DNA of 58,490 bases, from NCBI GenBank assembly GCA_016781525.1, contig JADDQE010000202.1:1-58490 (forward strand), given 5' to 3'. Positions 26,418 to 33,978 of the stretch are shown one piece after another; the stretch's first letter is position 1, and each line of letters starts with the position of its first letter. Source of the stretch: a bacterium (lineage in GTDB: Bacteria > Chloroflexota > Chloroflexia > Chloroflexales > Kallotenuaceae). The translations under genes and the position numbers were made by a program. The notes under the pieces are model-generated. The model did no database searches. It had not been told where the DNA came from and saw only the letters and a program-made list of their open reading frames with translations.

Positions 26418-27010
26418 GGTCGTTTACGGCACACGAAGACCAGCGCTGGCGGCACGTTCCGCAGTACTAGTCGGGCGATGGAGACGCTATCAAAGACGGT
26501 CCGCAGCAGGCGCCGTAGCACAGGGGTGTACTGGTACGTCACAAATAGACCTCCAGGTCGCAGCACAGTGGCTGTGGCTCGCAGAATAGCCTCGGTGACC
26601 GGACGTGGTAGCGAGGTGAAGGGAAGGCCGGAGACGATCGTATCGGGAGCTCCAACGCCGAGGCGTGGCAGGTAGTGCTCAACCTCCGCGGCCGAGGCCT
26701 CGAGTAAGTCGACGCGCGGGTCGTTAATCCGCGCCCGCAAACCTGCAATAAACTGTGGATTGACCTCGAAGACAATGAGACGAGCGTCGGGACGCATGCG
26801 CTGGATGATTACGTCTGTAAACACGCCTGTGCCAGGCCCGAACTCGACAATAGTTTGAGCCGCTTCTATCTCTGCTTCGTCGAGCATGGCCTGCACTAGC
26901 CAACGCGAGGATGGTGCGATCGAGCCGACCGACCGCGGCGAGCGGACGAAGTTTTTCAGAAAGGTCCACCACTCGGAGCGCGCCTGATAGTTCTGGTTCA
27001 TGGCTCGCAT
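26414..27010 (-). CDS. SAM-dependent methyltransferase (PmtA/KsgA-like)
   Basis: A 198-aa Rossmann methyltransferase. SAM-binding motif I is IVEFGPGTGVFTD, followed by LIVFEVNPQFI and the post-motif loop DTIVSGLPFTSLP, which is the NLPF-type active loop of the KsgA/phospholipid N-methyltransferase group. N-terminal SEWWTFLKNFVRSPRSVGSIAPSS strongly resembles PmtA-type phosphatidylethanolamine methyltransferases. A lipid head group is therefore the likely substrate; rRNA is less likely. Start is ATG 27010 or the ATG three codons later. It overlaps the glycosyltransferase gene by four bases, hinting at a shared role in envelope lipids. Confidence 0.85.
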   Translation of the reverse strand: MRAMNQNYQARSEWWTFLKNFVRSPRSVGSIAPSSRWLVQAMLDEAEIEAAQTIVEFGPGTGVFTDVIIQRMRPDARLIVFEVNPQFIAGLRARINDPRVDLLEASAAEVEHYLPRLGVGAPDTIVSGLPFTSLPRPVTEAILRATATVLRPGGLFVTYQYTPVLRRLLRTVFDSVSIARLVLRNVPPALVFVCRKRP

Positions 27011-27046
27011 TTTACCACTGCCCACATTTCTCTTTGTTGCTCGTCA

Positions 27047-27071
27047 CAATGTGACTGTAGGTGTCACATTG
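27047..27071. promoter_or_regulatory. Operator-like inverted repeat in divergent promoter region
   Basis: CAATGTGAC-TGTAGGT-GTCACATTG: perfect 9-bp arms, 7-bp spacer. It lies between the divergent starts at 27010 (minus) and 27126 (plus). Half-sites resemble CRP/FNR-type TGTGA but the spacing is three bases longer than in CRP sites, so the binding protein is unknown. Confidence 0.65.
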
Positions 27072-27125
27072 GTGCCGTACAGTACAGTCGAACCGAGTAT
27101 GTACGTTGAAGTTGGAGGACAAACA

Positions 27126-27539
27126 ATGGCGACGATCGCGCTGCGCGTACCCACAGCAATACCAGGACGGGCCGTTCTACCAAATGGCCAATGTTATATT
27201 TTATTTACTAGTGGCTTGATTTCGGCACGTGACCTGATTGCCGAAAAAGTGCGGGCGGAGCTACGTAAAGCACGGGCTGGTGGCATGGCTGCTACGTCCT
27301 TGCCGCTCCTTTTGCCTGACGGCGCCGAGATTGGTTTCGGCCCGCTCGACGAACAGCTATCGATTGCGCGCGCTTGTCGTGCCTTTGCCGATGGCTTATT
27401 TCTATTGCTCTATAATGGACGACCGCTTGTGGATTTACACGAAACGGTTGAGCTGACGCGTCAAACCTCACTGCTCTTCGTCCATGTTCCAGCACAGGTT
27501 GTTGCTTCTGAGAACCAGCGTCTCGACGACGCCGCATAA
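27126..27539 (+). CDS. Hypothetical protein
   Basis: A 137-aa soluble protein with no motif I recognise. The first 45 residues are beta-rich (TIALRVPTAIPGRAVLPNGQCYILF), then a basic helix (SARDLIAEKVRAELRKARAG), then a mixed domain ending VDLHETVELTRQTSLLFVHVPAQV. The start at ATG 27126 follows GGAGG; an ATG at 27099 is possible. It is read divergently from the methyltransferase/mannosyltransferase pair across a shared inverted repeat. Confidence 0.7.
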   Translation: MATIALRVPTAIPGRAVLPNGQCYILFTSGLISARDLIAEKVRAELRKARAGGMAATSLPLLLPDGAEIGFGPLDEQLSIARACRAFADGLFLLLYNGRPLVDLHETVELTRQTSLLFVHVPAQVVASENQRLDDAA

Positions 27540-27564
27540 TCGAGGTGGTCCTTTACGGCGGACG

Positions 27565-27600
27565 GCGAAGGAGCATAGCCTACCACGCTCCTTCGCTGCG
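27565..27600 (+). terminator. Probable terminator of the 27126 gene
   Basis: GCGAAGGAGC (27565-27574) and GCTCCTTCGC (27587-27596) form a 10-bp stem around a 12-nt loop, 25 bp after the stop. There is no T-run. Confidence 0.55.
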
Positions 27601-27654
27601 CTTAATACCCACACCGTCGCAGGTACGGGGTGGTAAGCTGTACGGATGATCAAG

Positions 27655-27683
27655 TTGCGGGGTGTATGGACCCTTTGTACAAT
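27655..27683 (+). promoter_or_regulatory. Promoter of the flavin reductase gene
   Basis: TTGCGG (27655-27660), 17-bp spacer, TACAAT (27678-27683). Confidence 0.6.
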
Positions 27684-27713
27684 TGGGTTGGTAGTCTAAC
27701 GAGGGGACACTCC

Positions 27714-28187
27714 GTGAGTATCGACGAGGCCGAGTTTCGCCGGGTTTTAGGGCATTTTGCATCTGGGGTGACAGTTGTAACAACCTGTTGCGAGGGCGCG
27801 CTGCACGGCATTACTGTCAGCTCCTTCTCATCGCTGTCGCTCAATCCGCCGTTGGTGCTGATCTGTATCGATCGTCACTCCGCTGCGCACGACCCGATTG
27901 CGCACTCGGGCGTGTTTGCAGTCAATATTCTGGCCGAGGATGGAGAGTGGCTATCGCGGCTCTTTGCCAGCCGCGACGAGAGCCGGTTCGCAAAGGTACG
28001 CTACCGCTTTGGGCAAGTCGGCGCGCCGATGCTTGAGGATGCGCTAGCGGTTATCGAGTGCCGCGTGCATCATCAGGTTCCCGGCGGCGACCATACTATT
28101 TTCATCGGAGAGGTTGTCGCGACCGATGCGCGTCGCAAGGGCAAGCCACTCTTATACTTTCGGAGCGGCTACGGGCAGCTGGCCTAG
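27714..28187 (+). CDS. Flavin reductase-like domain protein
   Basis: A 157-aa member of the flavin reductase-like (HpaC/ActVB) family: FRRVLGHFASGVTVVTT at the N-terminus, HGITVSSFSSLSLNPPLVLICIDRHSAAHDPI (FMN-binding region), FAVNILAEDGEWLSRLFAS, and a C-terminal GDHTIFIGEVV with the conserved Asp-His. It would supply reduced flavin to a partner monooxygenase, which is not encoded nearby, or reduce iron. Start GTG 27714 follows GAGGGGA. Monocistronic between its own promoter and terminator. Confidence 0.9.
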   Translation: MSIDEAEFRRVLGHFASGVTVVTTCCEGALHGITVSSFSSLSLNPPLVLICIDRHSAAHDPIAHSGVFAVNILAEDGEWLSRLFASRDESRFAKVRYRFGQVGAPMLEDALAVIECRVHHQVPGGDHTIFIGEVVATDARRKGKPLLYFRSGYGQLA

Positions 28188-28220
28188 TCGTAGGGGAGAT
28201 CGGTGGGAACGGCAAAGCAG

Positions 28221-28256
28221 CAGCGCCGCGACAAACGTCGCGGCGCTGGAGTTTTT
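28221..28256 (+). terminator. Rho-independent terminator
   Basis: Perfect 12-bp arms CAGCGCCGCGAC (28221-28232) and its complement (28237-28248), loop AAAC, then GAGTTTTT. 28257-28417 shows nothing else. Confidence 0.93.
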
Positions 28257-28417
28257 GCTCTCGGTTAGTTCACGTGCAGAGGGCTCCCAGCGCTAAGTGC
28301 AATGATCTGTCCGTGCTCAGACCGAGTAGACGTCTATATCTTAGCGAGTGCTACCACGTCTGGCTATAGGACGGTAGATGAGATTAGATCTAGTACCGCG
28401 GCCTCCCGAAAACCAAC

Positions 28418-29782
28418 CTAAGGTTGCAGTCGCGCCAGCTGTGTTGCAATTCCTGTGTAGCTCTCGGGTGTTAGCGCCTGTAGCTCAGCTTTCACCGCCG
28501 GTGCTACGTCGAGTGCATCGATAAACTGCCGCAGGTCGTCATGGGTCGGCGCTTTGCCGCGGGTCAGCTGCTTCAACAGCTCGTAGGGCGTTGGATAGCC
28601 TTCCCGCCTCAAGATGGTCTGGATCGCTTCGCCGAGCACCTCTGGATGTGCCTGTAGATCCGCCCGCATCCGCTCTACGTTGGGCTCCACTTTTCCCAGC
28701 CCGCGTAACGTTCGCTGGTAGGCTACCAAGCTATGTCCAAACGCAGTCCCCAGCGTACGTAGCACGGTGCTGTCCGACAAATCCCGCTGCAGCCGGGAGA
28801 TCGGGAGCTTGCGCGCCAGGAGCTCAAGGAGCGCATTCGCGACGTGGAGATTGCCCTCGCTATTCTCGAAGTCGATCGGATTTACCTTGTGCGGCATTGT
28901 GGACGAGCCAACCTCGCCAGCGGCTGCGTGCTGGCCTAGGTAGCCGTCACTAATGTAGCGCCAAAAATCCATGTCGAGGTCCAGCAAAACCACATTTACC
29001 CGACGGATGGCGTCGCAAAGCTCGGCAAGTGTATCGTGGGGCTCGATCTGTGTCGTCAGCGTAACCGGCTCAAGCTCCAAAAACTTAACAAATGCCTGGC
29101 TAAAACGGAGCCAGTCTACGTCGGGCAGGGCCGCGACGTGCGCGGCGAAGGTGCCCGTGGCCCCGTTGAGCTTGCCGGTAAGGACGATCCGATTCACCAC
29201 ATCGTTCGCCCGTCCTAGACGATGTGCAAAAACATTCATCTCCTTGCCGAAGGTGGTGGGTGTGGCGGGCTGCCCGTGAGTACGCGCCAGCATGGGTAGC
29301 TCGGCATAGGTCGTTGCTAGATCCCGTAGCGAGATATAAATGTCACGGACCGCAGGAATCAACACATTGTCGCGCGCACCACGCACGAGTAGGCCATACG
29401 CCAGATTATTAATGTCCTCGGACGTGAGCGCCCAGTGGAGCGCCTCGTTCCACTCCTCGAGCCCCAAGGCCGTGAGCTGCTCCCGCAGCCAGTATTCGAC
29501 GGCTTTGACATCGTGATTGACGCGGCGGTCCCACGCGGCAACAGCCGCCGCCGCTTCGGAACCAAACTGCCGATAGAGCGTACGTAATGCTCCCTGCTGC
29601 GCCGCGTTTAACGGCTTAACAAATGGTATGCGTGGTGAGCGTGCGAGGAAAATAAGATATTCAACCTCGACCTGAACCCGGGCGCGATAAAGCGCTGCTT
29701 CGGTCAGGTACCCGCGAAGCGGATCCGTGTCCGCGGCGTAGCGCCCATCCAACGGTGAAAGTGCATCCAACGGTGCAAGCAC
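28418..29782 (-). CDS. purB: Adenylosuccinate lyase
   Basis: A 454-aa fumarase/aspartase-superfamily enzyme acting twice in purine synthesis (SAICAR to AICAR plus fumarate, adenylosuccinate to AMP plus fumarate). Seen: LSPLDGRYA at the N-terminus, TSEDINNLAYGLLVR, THGQPATPTTFGKE with the catalytic His region, and the flexible signature loop SSTMPHKVNPIDFENSEGN. The length and LSPLDGRY opening match the E. coli-like subgroup. Start GTG 29782 has GGAGGA upstream on the minus strand. It is a single gene with divergent regulator gene 30103 upstream. Confidence 0.97.
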   Translation of the reverse strand: MLAPLDALSPLDGRYAADTDPLRGYLTEAALYRARVQVEVEYLIFLARSPRIPFVKPLNAAQQGALRTLYRQFGSEAAAAVAAWDRRVNHDVKAVEYWLREQLTALGLEEWNEALHWALTSEDINNLAYGLLVRGARDNVLIPAVRDIYISLRDLATTYAELPMLARTHGQPATPTTFGKEMNVFAHRLGRANDVVNRIVLTGKLNGATGTFAAHVAALPDVDWLRFSQAFVKFLELEPVTLTTQIEPHDTLAELCDAIRRVNVVLLDLDMDFWRYISDGYLGQHAAAGEVGSSTMPHKVNPIDFENSEGNLHVANALLELLARKLPISRLQRDLSDSTVLRTLGTAFGHSLVAYQRTLRGLGKVEPNVERMRADLQAHPEVLGEAIQTILRREGYPTPYELLKQLTRGKAPTHDDLRQFIDALDVAPAVKAELQALTPESYTGIATQLARLQP

Positions 29783-30102
29783 AACACATCCTCCGCGAAA
29801 GTTTCATGCTATGGTAGCATACCGAGGGTGCGAGCGTGGGTACATAGATAACGTCGAAGCGGCCTCAGTTGTGCCGGCTGCGATAAACGTTTCGCCTATG
29901 CCAGTGCCTGAGACCGCCATAGTTGCGGGACAGTCTGAGGTTGACGTATAATGTCGCTGCTTTCCATCCGTATGGCTGATAACCCGCTGTTTTATGGCCA
30001 TTATTGCGTGAAATTGTCGATCTTTCCCAGTACACGTATGGCAGCTTCCGGGTGCCTCAGTATTAATCTGTTGCAGGATGCGCCGAGAAAGGTAGGATTG
30101 CG
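29783..30102. other. Divergent intergenic region purB/response regulator
   Basis: 320 bp without a gene. It holds a palindrome ATGCTATGGTAGCAT (29806-29820) close to purB and the promoter of the regulator at 29923-29952. The regulator transcript would have a leader of about 140 nt in which I see no known RNA element. Confidence 0.5.
29923..29952 (+). promoter_or_regulatory. Promoter of the regulator-lipoprotein operon
   Basis: TTGCGG (29923-29928), 18-bp spacer, perfect TATAAT (29947-29952). Confidence 0.65.
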
Positions 30103-30795
30103 GTGAGCAAATCAGGCGTCGTTCTTGTGCATGCCCATCCGCTATTTCGTCAGGGGCTGCGCTACCATTTGTCGGGTCATTCTGAGTTTCGCATCACCGG
30201 CGAGGCAGGCAATGGTCAGCAGGCCATTCAGCTTGTAGATTATACGGACCCTGACATTGTTTTGATCGAAATTAACCTTCCGGGCGTGAATGGTCTGGAG
30301 GTCGCACGGGCGATCAAACGGAGCCACCCTAATATCGGTGTCGTGCTGCTAAGCGTGGAGCAGGACGAGAAACTCATGATCAAGGCATTGCGAGCCGGTG
30401 TGGCCGCGTTTATTCCGCATAACGTGCCTTGGGATGAGCTGCTGAAGGTGCTCCAAGACGTACGCCGCGGTGATTATCCGATCAACGATCTCGTGCTTTC
30501 GATGCCCGAGATGGCGGCATCCGTACTAGCCGAGTTCCGGTCGCTCAGTGCTGAGGAGCATGGCGACAATATCTACTCGCCGCTGTCGCCTCGCGAGATT
30601 GAAGTGCTGGAGCTCGTAGCCGCCGGGCGTACGAACAAAGAAATTGCCGTTAAGCTTAACATCAGCAACCAGACCGTGAAGAACCATATTTCGTCGATCT
30701 TGCGTAAGCTGGCAGTCAACGACCGGACGCAAGCTGTCGTCTTCGCGATGCGTCGTGGGTGGATCAAGGTCAATCAACAGGGCGAGCGAGCATAG
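30103..30795 (+). CDS. NarL/LuxR-type response regulator with atypical receiver
   Basis: A 230-aa regulator: receiver-fold domain (1-125) and a C-terminal LuxR-type DNA-binding domain (about 160-222) with SPLSPREIEVLELVAAGRTNKEIAVKLNISNQTVKNHISSILRKL. The receiver lacks the standard phosphorylation residues: the acidic pair is His10-Ala11, the acceptor Asp is Glu56 (VLIEINLPG) and the invariant Lys is His106; Ser84 remains. It is therefore unlikely to be controlled by ordinary phosphotransfer and may be constitutively on or use another signal. No histidine kinase is adjacent. Start GTG 30103 follows GAAAGGTAGG. A lipoprotein gene follows after 5 bp. Confidence 0.9.
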   Translation: MSKSGVVLVHAHPLFRQGLRYHLSGHSEFRITGEAGNGQQAIQLVDYTDPDIVLIEINLPGVNGLEVARAIKRSHPNIGVVLLSVEQDEKLMIKALRAGVAAFIPHNVPWDELLKVLQDVRRGDYPINDLVLSMPEMAASVLAEFRSLSAEEHGDNIYSPLSPREIEVLELVAAGRTNKEIAVKLNISNQTVKNHISSILRKLAVNDRTQAVVFAMRRGWIKVNQQGERA

Positions 30796-30800
30796 CGCCC

Positions 30801-32594
30801 ATGAAACAGTGCTGGCCTGTTGCTTCGCGCTTGCATTACCTCCTCGCGCTGCTGCTCTTGGTCGGCTGCTCGATTGACGCGCCTCCGCCTGCTGCGCCGA
30901 TTAATCGCGAGACGGCGCTGGCCTTGACTCCAAGTCCGACATCGACCACTGCGCCCACGAGCACGCTTACTCCGACTATGACCGCTACCGCCGCTCCAAC
31001 CCCGACAACAGAGCCTACGGAGGAGCCGACGGAGGCACCAGCGGCAACTGCTACCGCGGAGCCGCTGGTCGACGTCTCATACTGTCGCCGGGCTTTCGGT
31101 CCGTTAACCGCCGCACGGTTTAGCGCGCGGCTCGAGCGAGTCAAGACGGCGCAGACTGAAGACTTCGATCAGGTCACGTTTGTTTTTGGGAACCTCGATG
31201 GCCAGCTACACGGTGAGGCCACCTGTATGCTTGCCGCGGGCTGGCCGTTTGACGCCGACTACGGGGCCGGCGCAGTACCGGGCGACGCGGTCATCGCCGT
31301 TACACTGGACGATTGGGCGCACGATGATCTGTTTGCCTCGTCGCCGCTGACCGAGACCACGGAAATTACAACAGGTGGTGCGCTGGAAGGCATCTCTTAC
31401 GCCGCTCGAAGCCTGGAGAGTCGTGGCGCTGTGCTGGGTATTGGACTAAGCGAGCCTCGACCATTCCGTATCCGCGTGCAGACCAACGAGCTGATTGTCG
31501 AAGTGGAGCGCAACGCCGCCTTCCCGCCATCCGACGATCCATTGGGACAGACGGCTGGCGACGAGCCGCTGTTGGCTGAGCCCATCTTCTTCTTGCAGAA
31601 CGGTGATGTGTACCGACTGCAGAATGGCCAGGCGCGGCCTGTCCTGGAAACCCCCGAGCTCGAAACCGGTCTCGCGGTTAGTCCTGACGGTACACTCTTA
31701 GCCACCTGTCGCGCGCCAGCCGACAGCGAGCCGTTCGCCCTGCCCTACGAGACACGCGCAACTTTGTGGGTTATGGGCGTCGATGGCTCAGATCCGCAAC
31801 AGCTTGCCGACGTCGGCGGCTGCGCGGAGCCGTCCTTCGCCACAAGTGGCAAAACCATCGCGTTTACGGCCAATATTGCGCCCAGCCCGCCAGCGGTGCT
31901 ACAGGTTTGGACAGCGCCTGTGGTTGGCGGCGAGGCAGTTCCAACCGCCGCTCCAGATGAGTGGAGTCGCTCTCAGCCCCATTGGTTAGCCGACGGGCGG
32001 CTGGTCTACCGCGCCAGCAATGATCGTGGCCAGTCGATTGTGCTTGTGCGTGAGGTCGACGGCGAAGAGCGGGAAGTGACCGCGCGCATCTTGACGGATG
32101 TGGCTTACGAAGGCGTCGGCAACTTTATTGTCGACGAGGCCAACAACCAGATTGCACTTGAGGCATTACGCTCTGCCGACGACGGCGCAGACCTCGTTGT
32201 GCTGCGGGTCGACGGTACACCCCTCGCGGTTGAGCAACGCGGCTACTGGCAGCGACCGCTGGCATTTACCGACGAGGGCTTGGTGTACCTCACCGTGGAG
32301 TGCCCATCCGAGAGCGTGATGCGCTATACCGTGCGTCGCCGCCCGCCACAGGGATCGGTCGAAACCTTAGTGAGTGGCAGTACCGCTATGGGTATAGGTT
32401 CCGCAACTGCCCAGGATGAGACGCTCATCTATGTGCGCACGACGTCGGCCGCGGGTGGCGTGCGAGGACCAATGGCAGAGGCAGGCCTAGGCGAGCGCGC
32501 GCAAATTTGGACGATGTCGCTTGATGGCACAGCACGCGCAGAGGTTCATAGCGCTACCACCGGCATCACGAGCCTTCAATCCACGGGTCGCTAG
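30801..32594 (+). CDS. Lipoprotein with TolB-like beta-propeller
   Basis: A 597-aa exported lipoprotein: lipobox LLLVGC at about residue 23, a Thr/Pro/Glu-rich linker (about 40-90), an N-terminal beta domain (about 95-245), then propeller-type repeats with LAVSPDGTLLATC, LWVMGVDGSDPQQLADVGG, PHWLADGRLVYRASND and IWTMSLDGTARAEV, as in TolB/WD40-like PD40 repeats. It probably stands on the outer face of the membrane and binds a protein or glycan. It begins 5 bp after the regulator stop, so both are in one operon. Confidence 0.8.
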   Translation: MKQCWPVASRLHYLLALLLLVGCSIDAPPPAAPINRETALALTPSPTSTTAPTSTLTPTMTATAAPTPTTEPTEEPTEAPAATATAEPLVDVSYCRRAFGPLTAARFSARLERVKTAQTEDFDQVTFVFGNLDGQLHGEATCMLAAGWPFDADYGAGAVPGDAVIAVTLDDWAHDDLFASSPLTETTEITTGGALEGISYAARSLESRGAVLGIGLSEPRPFRIRVQTNELIVEVERNAAFPPSDDPLGQTAGDEPLLAEPIFFLQNGDVYRLQNGQARPVLETPELETGLAVSPDGTLLATCRAPADSEPFALPYETRATLWVMGVDGSDPQQLADVGGCAEPSFATSGKTIAFTANIAPSPPAVLQVWTAPVVGGEAVPTAAPDEWSRSQPHWLADGRLVYRASNDRGQSIVLVREVDGEEREVTARILTDVAYEGVGNFIVDEANNQIALEALRSADDGADLVVLRVDGTPLAVEQRGYWQRPLAFTDEGLVYLTVECPSESVMRYTVRRRPPQGSVETLVSGSTAMGIGSATAQDETLIYVRTTSAAGGVRGPMAEAGLGERAQIWTMSLDGTARAEVHSATTGITSLQSTGR

Positions 32595-32605
32595 GAGGTT
32601 ACTAG

Positions 32606-32854
32606 ATGCTGATCACTGGAACGCTGCTGGCGCTTGGTGCGGCTGGGCTGGCACTCGCTGTAGCCGGAGTAACGCTGTGGGGCGGTTGGCTGGCGCTCCG
32701 AGATGAGCTCGTGCCGGGGTTTCGGACCGTACCACCTCGGCCGCGCTCGATCCTTCTGACGGGCATTGCGGTGTTGCTGCCCATTGTTGCCATCGCGGCA
32801 TTTACCCTCTACCTTGCCGTCACCCTGGTGCAGCGGGCTGTCAGCGCTTGGTAA
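32606..32854 (+). CDS. Small two-helix membrane protein
   Basis: An 82-aa protein with two clear hydrophobic helices (LLALGAAGLALAVAGVTLWGGW and ILLTGIAVLLPIVAIAAFTLYLA) joined by a basic Pro-rich loop. AGGAGG lies 7 nt before ATG 32606 and it follows the lipoprotein stop by 11 bp, so it is the third gene of the operon. No family recognised. Confidence 0.75.
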   Translation: MLITGTLLALGAAGLALAVAGVTLWGGWLALRDELVPGFRTVPPRPRSILLTGIAVLLPIVAIAAFTLYLAVTLVQRAVSAW

Positions 32855-32985
32855 CATTCTCGGCAAATGCTGTGGCCAGCCGCTGCATTGACAGTTCGTG
32901 GAGCGGCCCTTGCATTTGTTAAGCGGCCGGGGTCGCTCGGAACCGAGCATCGCGGCAGCATAATTATTAGCGCTGCCTCTAGGGG

Positions 32986-33576
32986 CTACGGAGCAGGTGT
33001 GGGCGCACTGTTGAGCAGGATGATGCGGATCGGCTGTTGGCCTATCTGCTCGACGTCGAGGGTTAATTGCGTCGTCGCCGGAATCGGAAGCGAAATGTCG
33101 AGCGGCACTGTCTGGCCCGCCTGTAAGGTCGTTGCAGGACTCCCGCTAGACGCGTAAACCGTCCCGCTGCCATCCCTGAATTTGAAGTTGTCGAGCGAAA
33201 CATCCACAGGCCCAGTGCTGATGTTCGTGACGCTGCCGGTGAGGCGAAGCCCGCCCTCAGCGGGATCGATTGCCGTGATCTGAACGTGCAGAAGCTCGTT
33301 CTGGCCCTCGGTGTTAAGCGGCGCGCTCGATAAGCCGCCCAACACCCGCGCGGCGGTCGTACGGGCCAGCCCCACTAAGTTCGTCGGCACAGGTGGTAGC
33401 TCGATCCGCCCGGCATTCGCGGCCGGTGGGCTGGCCGCAAACTGCTGTTGTAAGCCGTTCGGCTGACCGGTGCTTTGCCGGCTCACCAGCTGCACGATCG
33501 CGACAAGCACCACGAAGACCACCACCGCGATGAGCCACGATGGATGGCGGTTGTCCGAGCCCCCGGTCAAGCGCAT
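32986..33576 (-). CDS. Membrane-anchored protein with extracellular beta domain
   Basis: A 196-aa protein: a short basic N-terminus, one membrane helix (WLIAVVVFVVLVAIVQLV), a Gln/Pro/Ala-rich linker (about 40-70), and a beta-sandwich of the DUF4352/FxLYD kind (LLHVQITAIDPAEGGLRLTGSVTNISTGPVDVSLDNFKFRDGSG, then AGQTVPLDISLPIP). Such domains bind ligands or stabilise surface complexes; no specific role is known. The ATG at 33576 has GGGAGG 8 nt upstream on the minus strand; longer starts lack similarity. It ends convergent with the regulator operon. Confidence 0.7.
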   Translation of the reverse strand: MRLTGGSDNRHPSWLIAVVVFVVLVAIVQLVSRQSTGQPNGLQQQFAASPPAANAGRIELPPVPTNLVGLARTTAARVLGGLSSAPLNTEGQNELLHVQITAIDPAEGGLRLTGSVTNISTGPVDVSLDNFKFRDGSGTVYASSGSPATTLQAGQTVPLDISLPIPATTQLTLDVEQIGQQPIRIILLNSAPTPAP

Positions 33577-33978
33577 AGCAAGCCTCCCTGTGGCAGTGTG
33601 CCATAGCTTCCTTTTCTTGACAATTATTTGACGTCCGTTGTACACTCTTGGCCATATATCCTGCGTAAAGTAACGCGGCTTGTCCGAATTATTGCGGAGG
33701 AAATACGCGATTTGTACAGCGTTACTGTATACGAACTCGTTGGGTGCTCGCCGCAGCTCCCTTCCGGCCTGGACAGGCCGAAGAACGACCGGGGCGTAGT
33801 GTGTAATTAGGTTCCAATGAAGCGTATTAATCCTTCGGAATTCTTCCCTTGCTATGGATGCATCTGAATAAGGAGGTGTGCTGGCCAGAACGGACACAAC
33901 CGCACCCAGCCTGTGGTGCTTGACCACAGCAATTTCTTGGGATGATGGACCGAATAATGGTAAGGAGCTGAAGAATCC
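33577..33978. other. Divergent region upstream of the liv operon
   Basis: 402 bp without a confident gene. It holds a good plus-strand promoter far from the liv start (33617-33646) and a hairpin CTGTGGT/ACCACAG (33911-33929) 50 bp before the binding-protein gene. An AAGGAGG near 33871 is not followed by an open frame worth calling. Confidence 0.5.
33617..33646 (+). promoter_or_regulatory. Probable promoter with long leader before the liv operon
   Basis: TTGACA (33617-33622), 18-bp spacer, TACACT (33641-33646). If it drives the liv operon, the leader is about 325 nt long. Confidence 0.5.

Noticed and set aside
33577-33927. N-terminal extension of the 32986 gene
   Set aside because: The extra 117 residues precede the membrane anchor, show no family pattern, and GGGAGG marks the start at 33576.
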